In this document: piece after piece, positions 1 through 6,713 of the stretch
Position numbering within the stretch: the stretch's first letter is position 1
How the letters are laid out: each line of letters begins with the position of its first letter
Source: Planctomycetaceae bacterium
GTDB lineage: Bacteria > Planctomycetota > Planctomycetia > Planctomycetales > Planctomycetaceae
Reading direction: 5' to 3'
Length of the DNA stretch: 13,476 nt
Assembly (NCBI GenBank): GCA_015487825.1
Contig: WFOZ01000040.1
Span: 1-13,476 of the forward strand
Program-made: the position numbers and the translations under genes
The notes under the pieces: generated by a model
The model's input: the letters and a program-made list of their open reading frames with translations, nothing else
What the model was told of the DNA's origin: nothing
The model's database searches: none

Positions 1-407
1 GCAACCGACCGGGCAGCCAGACGCCGGGGCTGCGTGTGTCCGATCAATCCGTAAACACCACGTCCCATTTCCAGACAGATTTTCGGCAACTGTGTCGATT
101 TTCCTGATCCGGTTTCGCCGCAGACAATGACAACAGGGTGAGCATCAATCGCCTGCTTGATTTCTTCCCGGGAATCATCAATCGGCAATTCTCCCGAAAA
201 TTTGGGAACCGGCAATAATTTTCGGCGCTGCGTTGCCCGTTGAATCGATTTTTCTAACTGTGTGACAAAGCTGTTGAGCCGTTTCTCAGAAATATTTCCC
301 TGCTGATCCGCTGATTTCAGTTCGCGCAGTTGCCGCCGCAAACGATGCCTGTCGGTCAGCATCGTCTGTTCGAGTTGCGAAACGTATTGGTCAAACGGTA
401 AACTCAT
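1..407 (-). CDS. hrpA: ATP-dependent RNA helicase, DEAH-box HrpA family (N-terminal part, runs off the window)
   Basis: Only the first ~135 codons are present; the gene reads leftward and leaves the window at base 1. Translation from the ATG at 407-405 begins [10 protein letters not shown] and gives a basic, Arg/Gln-rich N-terminal helical region (residues ~1-80). The start of a helicase core follows, with a Walker A motif GETGSGKST at about residues 97-105 and motif Ia TQPRRLAA at about 126-133. [10 protein letters not shown] plus TQPRR is the hallmark of DEAH/RHA helicases, and the charged N-terminal extension before the P-loop matches bacterial HrpA, usually about 1300 residues long. HrpA is a cytoplasmic RNA helicase implicated in mRNA processing and ribosome rescue. 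No strong Shine-Dalgarno precedes the ATG. A perfect stem-loop lies 30 nt upstream. HrpB is an alternative, but the N-terminal extension favours HrpA. Confidence 0.88.
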   Translation of the reverse strand, partial: MSLPFDQYVSQLEQTMLTDRHRLRRQLRELKSADQQGNISEKRLNSFVTQLEKSIQRATQRRKLLPVPKFSGELPIDDSREEIKQAIDAHPVVIVCGETGSGKSTQLPKICLEMGRGVYGLIGHTQPRRLAARSV

Positions 408-436
408 ATAAGAGAGTTTCTATATCACTAACGGTA

Positions 437-463
437 AAAGTTTGCGAACGGCTCGCAAACTTT
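437..463. repeat. Perfect 11-bp stem-loop upstream of the helicase gene
   Basis: AAAGTTTGCGA (437-447) and TCGCAAACTTT (453-463) are exact reverse complements separated by the 5-nt loop ACGGC. It lies 30 nt upstream of the helicase start. It would fall in that gene's 5' untranslated leader or act as the terminator of a lost minus-strand gene. There is no T-tract directly after the stem on the minus strand, so a classical intrinsic terminator is not supported. On the plus strand it precedes protein-like debris. It could also be a dispersed palindromic repeat of the genome. Confidence 0.7.
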
Positions 464-631
464 AGAAAAATATCAGTTTGGTTACAGCTATCAGAATGAA
501 CCAGCCGTGCTGGGAAATCAGGGAGTGTAATCAAACGAAATGCTTGATGGCCTGCTCACACCCATTAAATACGGTCTTAATATCGTGAATCCGGTGCCGA
601 ATGATAACGGATTCGACTCTTTCCTGTCATT

Positions 632-641
632 GAATGCAATT
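632..641. repeat. Left copy of 10-bp target-site duplication
   Basis: GAATGCAATT directly abuts the left end of the miniature element, in the same orientation as the copy at 835-844. The last T may be shared with the terminal inverted repeat. Confidence 0.65.
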
Positions 642-834
642 AACTATTCAGTGATGGGTGGCTGGGGACAAATTGTCGGAAATAGCGTGAACAATTGACG
701 TACGGCTGGCGACAATTTGCCCCCAGATGTAATGAGATGTCCAATTCTGAGGGCAGATTGTGTGAAAGTCTGCTGAGTATTCAAACTTTTCAAATAGCAA
801 TCTGTCCCCAGCCACCCTCCCGCTGAATAGTTAC
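642..834. mobile_element. Miniature inverted-repeat element (non-autonomous, ~193 bp)
   Basis: The ends are imperfect inverted repeats of about 35 nt (641-674 and 800-833). They share the exact blocks TAACTATTCAG and TGGCTGGGGACA, separated by a short variable G-rich stretch. Inside are two tandem hairpins. The first pairs 662-678 with 710-726 (16 of 17 bases). The second pairs 747-760 with 798-811 (12 of 14). The GGCTGGGGACA end motif therefore recurs in inverted form inside the element. The element is flanked by an exact 10-bp direct repeat, as expected for a target-site duplication. No transposase is encoded, and the short ORFs across it are read-through of the repeat. A MITE mobilised by a full-length insertion sequence elsewhere is the simplest reading. 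A REP/BIME doublet is the alternative, but such elements normally lack a duplication. Confidence 0.68.
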
Positions 835-844
835 GAATGCAATT
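835..844. repeat. Right copy of 10-bp target-site duplication
   Basis: GAATGCAATT follows the right end of the miniature element and is identical to 632-641. Collapsing 632-834 restores a continuous sequence reading TCATTGAATGCAATTTGATA. Confidence 0.65.
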
Positions 845-931
845 TGATACGTGAAGAAAGAGAGACTGCAGGAATTCCATTTGTGACACAAGAATCTTTT
901 GCACAGTTCGGCAGACCTACTCAGAATTCCA

Positions 932-1153
932 CTATGGTGCCAGCTGGAATAGTTGAAACAACCTGATGGAAGAATTTCGGAACTGCAATATAGTTCGCCG
1001 CACAGTTGCCAATTCCTTTACATCGATAAGCCGTGGTGGTAGCATGACCAACCGTGTGAACATGACTTCTTTCTGATCGAAATATTCATAATAACGCCTA
1101 GTTTTCAGGTGTTTCAGCGATTCTTTGCGATGAAATGAATCCTGGTTATTCAT
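932..1153 (-). CDS. Possible small hypothetical protein, 73 aa (doubtful)
   Basis: The ORF begins MNNQDSFHRK at an ATG on the minus strand and ends LFQLFQLAP. It is basic, has no obvious membrane segment, signal peptide or motif, and I do not recognise it. The only upstream ribosome-binding hint is GGATCC a few bases before the ATG. It overlaps the 3' end of the plus-strand coding debris (932-966) and is divergent from the phosphate transporter gene. It may be chance or a remnant. Apart from this ORF, I see no gene, RNA or clear promoter between 967 and 1211. Confidence 0.22.
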   Translation of the reverse strand: MNNQDSFHRKESLKHLKTRRYYEYFDQKEVMFTRLVMLPPRLIDVKELATVRRTILQFRNSSIRLFQLFQLAP

Positions 1154-1211
1154 AGGATCCGTTTGAAAGTCTTTGACTGTACGTCATCAATTATTTGTCT
1201 GGAATCCTGTG

Positions 1212-3398
1212 ATGAATGTCGCTTCTGTCGGCAAGAATGGGCGCAATCGCTTCCACCTTAGCGGTCTCTCTAAATTTGCATTGGCTTGTGTAATCATCTC
1301 GGTTGCATCGCTCTACTGTTCGATGCCCGGAAAGTTAATTGGTGGCGAAGAAGCTTTATCAAAACCGGCCCCAGCCGATACCGATAAAAGCATCTTGGCT
1401 ACTGAACGGGACTCTTCTCCAGCCGATCAGGCAACGACGGAGCGAAAAATTCTGAAGCTGATCCCCGATATGAAATTCCTGGAGGGCTCGCCAGAAGTCA
1501 TCATCGATTTAGGGCATATGTTTATTGATTCCGGTGAGATGAAAGATGATGCAGCACTCGAATTCTCTGTCATCTTCAACAAAAAAGAGAAAGTTGTTAA
1601 AGCCACAATTTTGGATGGTGATCAACTAAAACTGGAAAGTAAAAAACTTGGTAAAAGTGAAATCATCATCGAGGCTCGCAATAAGACTCACTGCGTTCAT
1701 ACAAAATTCAAATGCGAAGTCTGGAAACCGGACTACTGGAAACTTGTCCTGACGGTCATCGGCGGCCTGGGAATTTTTCTGCTCGGCATGAAGTATCTCT
1801 CTGAGGGATTGCAATCTGTAGCGGGGAATAGTCTGCGTCGCATGATCAGCGTCGTTACCAACAATCGATTGATGGCAACAGGGATTGGCGCGCTGGTCAC
1901 CATGTTTGTGCAATCCAGTTCGATCACAACGGTGATGGTGGTCGGCTTTGTCAACAGTGGATTTATGACGTTGGCACAGGGCATCGGGGTAATTATGGGA
2001 GCCAACATCGGCACAACGATTACCGGCTGGATCCTTGTTCTGAAAATTGGAAAATATGGCCTCCCCATCGTTGGCGTCGCTGCATTCATTTATCTGTTTT
2101 CCAAGCGGGAACGTCTGCGATATCTGGCCATGGCGGCGATGGGGCTGGGAATGGTATTTCTGGGGCTGGAGTTAATGAAAGACGGCTTTGCTGTCATCAA
2201 GGTTCTACCCGAGTTTGAAGCCTGGTTTGAAAAATTTGATGCGACAACCTACCTGGGCGTTTTACAATGTGCTGCTGTTGGCTGCATACTCACTTTTATA
2301 GTGCAGTCGTCTTCTGCAACTCTGGGAATTACGATCGGCCTGGCTCAGATTGGTGTGATTCCGTTTGAAACTGCTGCTGCGCTGGTGATGGGGGAAAATA
2401 TTGGAACGACAATCACCGCCTGGCTGGCCTCGCTGGGAGCAAGCACTAACGCCAGGCGGGCCGCCTACTTCCATGTGATATTTAATGTAATCGGTGTGAT
2501 GTGGATTACGGCGATCTTTCAATTCTACCTGATGCTGATCCGCTATATAACCTTTGGTGATGTCGCAGGCGAGATTTCATCCACCACAATGACAACAGCC
2601 ATCGCGACCACACATACCCTGTTCAATGTGACAAACACATTGATGTTTCTCCCTTTTGCCCGCCACTTTGCGCGCTTACTTGAACGGTTTGTGCCGGAAC
2701 GAAAAACTGTTGAAGAAGAAGCCCATTTGACAAATCTTGACGTCCGAATGCTGGAAACGCCTGTACTTGCAGTTGAACAGGCCCGGGGCGAGTTGCTCAC
2801 AATGGCCGATGGTTGCAACAAAATGATGGAATGCCTGAAAAAAATCCTTACACAGGAGGATCCGGACGAAATACTCATGCAGGAAGTGCTCGACTTTGAA
2901 AAACACCTTGACCAGTCTCAGGTTGAAATTGTCGAATTCGTCTCGAACCTGTTATCTGCACACGTTCCACACGATGTGACAGATGAAATACGACGGCAGT
3001 TACGCATGACCGACGAATACGAATCGGTCAGTGACAGCATCGCAACAGTGATGAAATCTTACCGAAAGCTGAAGCGAAAAGAATTAAAATTTCCGGAACA
3101 TGAATATTCGAGCATTCTCGAATTGCACGAAATGGTCGCAGAGTATCTGGCCAGTGTCAGCGAGGCTTATCGTAATTTGCAGCACGACATTCTTACCCAT
3201 GCCCGCCCACAAGGTGGGGTCATTACCAAGCATATTAAAAAGTTAGGAAACGACATCATTGACAAGGCGCTGGTGGCAGGACCGGATGACCGCCTGGATG
3301 CGAGAATCGTTTCGGCCTACAACCGACAAATTACCGCTTACCGCCGAATTCGAGATCACGTGCTGAATATCGCAGAAGCACTTGCCGGAGAAAAATAG
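1212..3398 (+). CDS. Na+/phosphate cotransporter family protein with N-terminal cadherin/Ig-like module and C-terminal PhoU-like domain
   Basis: This is a membrane transporter of the NptA/Na-Pi cotransporter family, expected to import phosphate with sodium. The frame is open from a TTG at 1173, but the ATG at 1212 is preferred: GGA lies 8 nt upstream, and the N-terminus is then basic residues followed by a hydrophobic segment (FALACVIISVASLYC). Numbering from TTG 1173, residues ~97-184 form a beta-rich domain resembling a cadherin/tandem-95 repeat. Residues ~190-500 hold the transporter core with two inverted Na/Pi repeats. Each has a QSSS motif (247-250, 378-381) followed by G-A/E-NIGTTIT (276-284, 407-415). 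Residues ~530-735 are a charged helical PhoU-like tail, likely regulatory. The extra domain at the front is unusual, since the family normally starts close to the first membrane segment. A weak terminator follows at 3413. Specificity for phosphate is inferred from family only. Confidence 0.9.
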   Translation: MNVASVGKNGRNRFHLSGLSKFALACVIISVASLYCSMPGKLIGGEEALSKPAPADTDKSILATERDSSPADQATTERKILKLIPDMKFLEGSPEVIIDLGHMFIDSGEMKDDAALEFSVIFNKKEKVVKATILDGDQLKLESKKLGKSEIIIEARNKTHCVHTKFKCEVWKPDYWKLVLTVIGGLGIFLLGMKYLSEGLQSVAGNSLRRMISVVTNNRLMATGIGALVTMFVQSSSITTVMVVGFVNSGFMTLAQGIGVIMGANIGTTITGWILVLKIGKYGLPIVGVAAFIYLFSKRERLRYLAMAAMGLGMVFLGLELMKDGFAVIKVLPEFEAWFEKFDATTYLGVLQCAAVGCILTFIVQSSSATLGITIGLAQIGVIPFETAAALVMGENIGTTITAWLASLGASTNARRAAYFHVIFNVIGVMWITAIFQFYLMLIRYITFGDVAGEISSTTMTTAIATTHTLFNVTNTLMFLPFARHFARLLERFVPERKTVEEEAHLTNLDVRMLETPVLAVEQARGELLTMADGCNKMMECLKKILTQEDPDEILMQEVLDFEKHLDQSQVEIVEFVSNLLSAHVPHDVTDEIRRQLRMTDEYESVSDSIATVMKSYRKLKRKELKFPEHEYSSILELHEMVAEYLASVSEAYRNLQHDILTHARPQGGVITKHIKKLGNDIIDKALVAGPDDRLDARIVSAYNRQITAYRRIRDHVLNIAEALAGEK

Positions 3399-3412
3399 TG
3401 GGCGATACGGCA

Positions 3413-3439
3413 GCAACATTATTGTTGCAGTCATTTTTT
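3413..3439 (+). terminator. Probable Rho-independent terminator of the phosphate transporter gene
   Basis: GCAACA (3413-3418, counting the bridging bases) pairs with TGTTGC (3423-3428) across a short AT loop, and a run of six T follows at 3434-3439, 15 nt after the TAG stop. The stem is short and the T-tract begins 5 nt beyond it, so the terminator would be weak. On the minus strand no T-tract follows, so it is probably not bidirectional. Confidence 0.45.
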
Positions 3440-3451
3440 GCTGCATCCACT

Positions 3452-4729
3452 CTACCAAAGTGTTAAAGAATTATGAAAAAGTGAAGCCAGTTCTTTTTCT
3501 CCCGCAGGAATTGGTGAAAGTTTTGTGACTCTTTTTTGTAGTACTGTTCCTGCGACCAATGCTGCAATGTCAGCCTCGCAATAACCAACAGCCGCCAGAC
3601 CGTTTGGCATTTTCAATTCTTTCATAAAATGAATGATTCGATTGGCTAAAATTTCTCCTGCATCATCGTGATGAGCCCCCGCGATATCTGCTCCCAATGC
3701 TTTCGCTGCGGTGAGGTGCCGGGCGGGATCGCTCGCTGCGGTGAACTTCACGACCGCAGGTGTATTCAAAATGACGGACATTCCATGAGGTACCATCGGA
3801 TGATCAACATCGTATCCATCCGGAAGAAAGTCTCTTACCATGCCTGCCACCGGGTACGCCATCGCGTGCGGCAAATGAACTCCTGCATTTCCAAAACCAA
3901 TTCCTGCAATAGTCGCCGCCAGGAGCATGTTGAATCGTGCTTCATCATCAGAGGTATCAGCAACAGCACGCGGCAAAAAAGTGGCCATCAATTCAAGAGC
4001 TTTAATCGCCCAGATATCACTAATCGGATTGGCTCCCTGGTAAGCAGGGCGTTCGCCTGGCCGAACCGGACGCGGACGTTTGTTGAATGGAATTGCTGTG
4101 TACGATTCGAGTGCATGGCTCAGTACATCCAGACCCGTTGCGGCAGCCACTGCAGCGGGCATGGTACGCGTGTTATCACTATCGATGATTCCCAGAGTTG
4201 GTTTCAGGTATCGATGTGAAATTCCTGTTTTCGCTTTCTTCTCGATGAAATCAAAAATGGCAACTCCTGTTGTTTCACTTCCGGTCCCTGCTGTGGTGGG
4301 AATGGCAATGAGTGGTTTCAATGGACCGGGAACTGCCTTCCCTTCACCAACAGGAGCATTCACATACTTCAGAAGATCGTCCGGATAAGTCGAATACAGA
4401 TTTGCCGCCTTGGCGGTATCGATCGCACTACCACCACCCACTGCAACGATTGAATCGAAATGCCCTTCAATAGCACACGAAATGGCCAGCTGAAAACTGT
4501 GATTGGTCGGCTCTACTTTCACGTCGCTGAATACTTCATAATCGATCTTGCTCGAGTTCAGCGACGCAAACAGTGTTTCTCCGACTGATAAATCAACCAG
4601 CGCACGGTCAATCACGACCAATGTCCGTTTTGCATTCAAATCGATTAAGTCCATCCCAACTTCGCGGGTAATTCCCTGACCAAAACGAATGTTGGATGCA
4701 GCCATCTGGAAAGCGGTATCATTTTTCAT
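3452..4729 (-). CDS. Hydroxyacid-oxoacid transhydrogenase (ADHFE1-like iron-containing alcohol dehydrogenase)
   Basis: This is a group III iron-dependent alcohol dehydrogenase, closest in my recollection to animal ADHFE1/HOT. That enzyme oxidises 4-hydroxybutyrate to succinic semialdehyde while reducing 2-oxoglutarate to D-2-hydroxyglutarate, using a bound nicotinamide cofactor. The diagnostic blocks are FQMAASNIRFG, VGMDL, GGGSAIDTAKAANLY, PTTAGTGSETTGVAIFD, RPAYQGANPISDIWA, GIGFGNAGVHLPHAMAYPVAG and GLAAVGY. All have near-identical counterparts in ADHFE1. Probable metal ligands are D216, H220, H303 and H330, numbered from an upstream ATG at 4774. I prefer the ATG at 4729-4727 (MKNDTAFQMA): AGGA sits 9 nt upstream. 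The ATG at 4774 has AGGAG only 3 nt away. No signal peptide is seen, so it is cytoplasmic. It is convergent with the phosphate transporter and divergent from the sulfatase. A generic alcohol dehydrogenase is less likely because of the YQGANPISDIWA insertion. Confidence 0.86.
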   Translation of the reverse strand: MKNDTAFQMAASNIRFGQGITREVGMDLIDLNAKRTLVVIDRALVDLSVGETLFASLNSSKIDYEVFSDVKVEPTNHSFQLAISCAIEGHFDSIVAVGGGSAIDTAKAANLYSTYPDDLLKYVNAPVGEGKAVPGPLKPLIAIPTTAGTGSETTGVAIFDFIEKKAKTGISHRYLKPTLGIIDSDNTRTMPAAVAAATGLDVLSHALESYTAIPFNKRPRPVRPGERPAYQGANPISDIWAIKALELMATFLPRAVADTSDDEARFNMLLAATIAGIGFGNAGVHLPHAMAYPVAGMVRDFLPDGYDVDHPMVPHGMSVILNTPAVVKFTAASDPARHLTAAKALGADIAGAHHDDAGEILANRIIHFMKELKMPNGLAAVGYCEADIAALVAGTVLQKRVTKLSPIPAGEKELASLFHNSLTLW

Positions 4730-4989
4730 TAAATCGATTCCTGATTGTATAAATAGGCTCCTGGCATATTGCATGTACTCCTATCTGCTTCAGACGATAA
4801 GCCTGGAACTGTAATTTACCCGATTTTTATTGAGGTTATAACCGCTGTAAGCATCCAGAAAATATCCAGCTACATGGAGGAAAGAGACTCCGTTATAAGT
4901 TGAACAATCGGGTAGTTCGCAATACGACCGCTCAAAAAGTATCATAATACGGTCACAATAAATATAGACAAACAGTGAGGGGATTTTTT
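4730..4989. promoter_or_regulatory. Divergent intergenic region between transhydrogenase and sulfatase genes
   Basis: This 260-bp region must contain both divergent promoters, but I cannot place a convincing -35/-10 pair; CATAAT at 4943-4948 is only a -10-like match. There is an exact 9-bp inverted repeat, TACCCGATT (4817-4825) with AATCGGGTA (4906-4914). A GTTATAA motif occurs twice (4835-4841 inside the palindrome GGTTATAACC, and 4892-4898). These could be operator sites but are not far above chance. The sulfatase Shine-Dalgarno TGAGGGGA (4976-4983) is strong and sets that gene's start. Confidence 0.3.
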
Positions 4990-6669
4990 ATGCAGATTTT
5001 CGTAGCACAATTTCGGAATAATTTCAGATTCTGGACCGCTCCTGTGCGACACACAATCGCAACGCTTCTTTTTATTTCAGGAACCTTGCTCCCGGTTCTG
5101 TATTCAAAAGAAAAAGGGTTCTGTGCTGAATCAACCAACAGGCCCAATATTCTCATTATACTTGCAGATGACATGGGCTTTTCCGATTTAGGATGTTATG
5201 GCGGTGAAATTGAAACACCGAATATCGATGCACTTGCGGAAAACGGATTGCGGTTTTCGCAGTTTTACAATACCGCTCGCTGCTGGCCAACACGAGCCGC
5301 ATTGATGACCGGGCGATATCAACATCAGGTCGGAATGGCGATGAATTTTGGTGAAAAGGCTCCGCGGGCTTATACCGGCATCATTCCTCAAGCTGCCCGT
5401 ATGATTCCGGAACTACTCAGGCCACGTGGTTATCGTTGTTATCACGTCGGGAAATGGCATCTCAATTCCAGAGGGCGCATGCACAACGAAACCTGGCCGC
5501 TGGCCAGAGGCTACGATCACTCTTATTTCATGTTTCGACAGGATAACTTTTTCAACCCGAAAATGCTGTTCGATGATCAGACAAAAATTGTACGTCCGGG
5601 AAATGACGACGTTGATTATTACGTAACGACTGCGTTTACCAATCAAGCGATCAGGCGATTAAAAGAGCATTCCCAGCAACATTCAGATAAACCATTTTTC
5701 ATGTACCTGGCACACACCGCGCCACATTTCCCGTTACACGCCCTGGCAGAAGATGTTGCTCGTTTCCGTGGAAAGTATCGTCGTGGTTGGGACGAAATCC
5801 GCAAGCAGCGTTTAGCTCGCCAGAAAGCCTTAGGATTACTCAACTGCGATCTTTCTCCGCAGGATCCTGTTGCTCTGAAATGGGATACTCTCAGCGAGAC
5901 AGAAAAAGATGAATGGGACGCACGAATGGCAACCCATGCCGCGATGATTTATCGAATTGATGTCGGTGTGGGTCGAATTGTTGATCAACTCAAACAAATG
6001 AACGTGATGGACAATACGCTGATTTTTGTCCTTTCAGATAACGGTGCTTCTGCAGAGTACATCGTGCGCGGGGATGGACATCAACCGGGAGCTGCACCGG
6101 GCTCTCGTGAATCGTATCGCTGCCTGGAAGTCAGTTGGTCGAATGCTTCGAACACCCCGTTCAAAGAACACAAAATGTGGACTTACGAAGGAGGCATTTC
6201 AACTCCCTTAATTGCCCATTGGCCAGCCGGAATTAAAAAGCCGAATCGACAAACAGAACATGTCGGGCATGTGATTGACCTGTTGCCAACCATTCTGGAT
6301 GTCGCCGATGCAGAATATCCCCGGACTTACCAGAATAATCCAACACTTTCTCCAACAGGACTGAGCTTTGCCAACCTGTTTATCAATGAAAAACAGAAAC
6401 AGCACGAATTTCTCTTCTGGGAACATACGGGAAACCTGGCGTTACGTTCGGGAGACTGGAAAATCGTCGCCAGCGAAGGCCAGCCGTGGGAGTTGTATAA
6501 CCTGAAACAGGACCGCAGCGAACTGCATAATTTGGCATCCGAAAAACCAAAATTGATGTTGGATCTCGTCTACCGCTGGCAAAAATACGCAGACAAAATC
6601 GGCGTCGTCGAATGGGGCACCTTCCCGCAATCCCGCCGCAAGCATACTCCCGATTATAAGAAGAAGTAA
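4990..6669 (+). CDS. Secreted type I sulfatase (formylglycine-dependent arylsulfatase family)
   Basis: This enzyme hydrolyses sulfate esters, probably on a polysaccharide or other organic sulfate, outside the cytoplasm. The start is the ATG at 4990, 6 nt after TGAGGGGA; an in-frame GTG at 4975 overlaps that ribosome site and is rejected. From ATG 4990 (559 aa), residues ~1-47 are an uncleaved or long signal region with a hydrophobic core (TIATLLFISGTLLPVL). Then come NILIILADDMG (metal ligands D60, D61) and the modification motif C98-W-P-T-R, whose cysteine becomes formylglycine. GKWHL (K155, H157), AHTAPH (240s) and LSDNG (D350, N351, metal) follow, then a C-terminal subdomain with WELYNLKQDRSELHNL. 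All catalytic positions I can identify are intact. Maturation needs a sulfatase-modifying enzyme encoded elsewhere. It converges on the DUF1501 gene with 44 bp between stops. The substrate cannot be read from the sequence. Confidence 0.93.
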   Translation: MQIFVAQFRNNFRFWTAPVRHTIATLLFISGTLLPVLYSKEKGFCAESTNRPNILIILADDMGFSDLGCYGGEIETPNIDALAENGLRFSQFYNTARCWPTRAALMTGRYQHQVGMAMNFGEKAPRAYTGIIPQAARMIPELLRPRGYRCYHVGKWHLNSRGRMHNETWPLARGYDHSYFMFRQDNFFNPKMLFDDQTKIVRPGNDDVDYYVTTAFTNQAIRRLKEHSQQHSDKPFFMYLAHTAPHFPLHALAEDVARFRGKYRRGWDEIRKQRLARQKALGLLNCDLSPQDPVALKWDTLSETEKDEWDARMATHAAMIYRIDVGVGRIVDQLKQMNVMDNTLIFVLSDNGASAEYIVRGDGHQPGAAPGSRESYRCLEVSWSNASNTPFKEHKMWTYEGGISTPLIAHWPAGIKKPNRQTEHVGHVIDLLPTILDVADAEYPRTYQNNPTLSPTGLSFANLFINEKQKQHEFLFWEHTGNLALRSGDWKIVASEGQPWELYNLKQDRSELHNLASEKPKLMLDLVYRWQKYADKIGVVEWGTFPQSRRKHTPDYKKK

Positions 6670-6713
6670 AACTCTTGGCCGTGTCTGTGGCGATACTGAA
6701 TCTGATGTGATCT

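Larger units (their letters stand above)
471..966 (+). pseudogene. Decayed protein-coding remnant interrupted by a miniature element
   Basis: The plus strand has protein-like reading frame on both sides of the inserted element, but no intact gene. The left part (frame of 471) reads YQFGYSYQNEPAVLGNQGV, then an in-frame TAA at 528-530. It continues SNEMLDGLLTPIKYG and NPVPNDNGFDSFLSLNA up to the element. The right part (835-966) reads REERETAGIPFVTQESF, then AQFGRPTQNSTMVPAGIVETT, and stops at the TGA at 964-966. The two parts are in different frames, and they stay so after removing the 203-bp insert plus duplication, so at least one stop and one frameshift are needed to join them. An alternative is a 52-codon ORF (ATG 540 to TGA 698) with GGGAG 14 nt upstream, which would read into the element. 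I do not recognise the protein. Calling this one broken gene is inference from amino-acid texture. Confidence 0.35.

Noticed and set aside
644..904. 86-codon minus-strand ORF across the miniature element
   Set aside because: It is read-through of the repeat (its sequence includes the translated terminal repeat), has no ribosome site, and runs into the element's flanks; it is not a gene.
1173..1211. TTG at 1173 as the transporter start
   Set aside because: It is a rarer start codon with a poorly spaced GAAAG only 3 nt upstream; the ATG at 1212 has better spacing and gives a cleaner signal-like N-terminus. It cannot be fully excluded.
3668..4219. 183-codon plus-strand ORF opposite the transhydrogenase
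   Set aside because: It is antisense to a strongly conserved enzyme, is rich in Cys, Arg, His and Ser as expected of an antisense shadow, and shows no domain.
4834..4843. 10-bp perfect palindrome GGTTATAACC as an operator
   Set aside because: About a dozen 10-bp palindromes are expected by chance in a window this size, so alone it is not evidence.
4975..4989. GTG at 4975 as the sulfatase start
   Set aside because: The GTG lies within the Shine-Dalgarno that serves the ATG at 4990.
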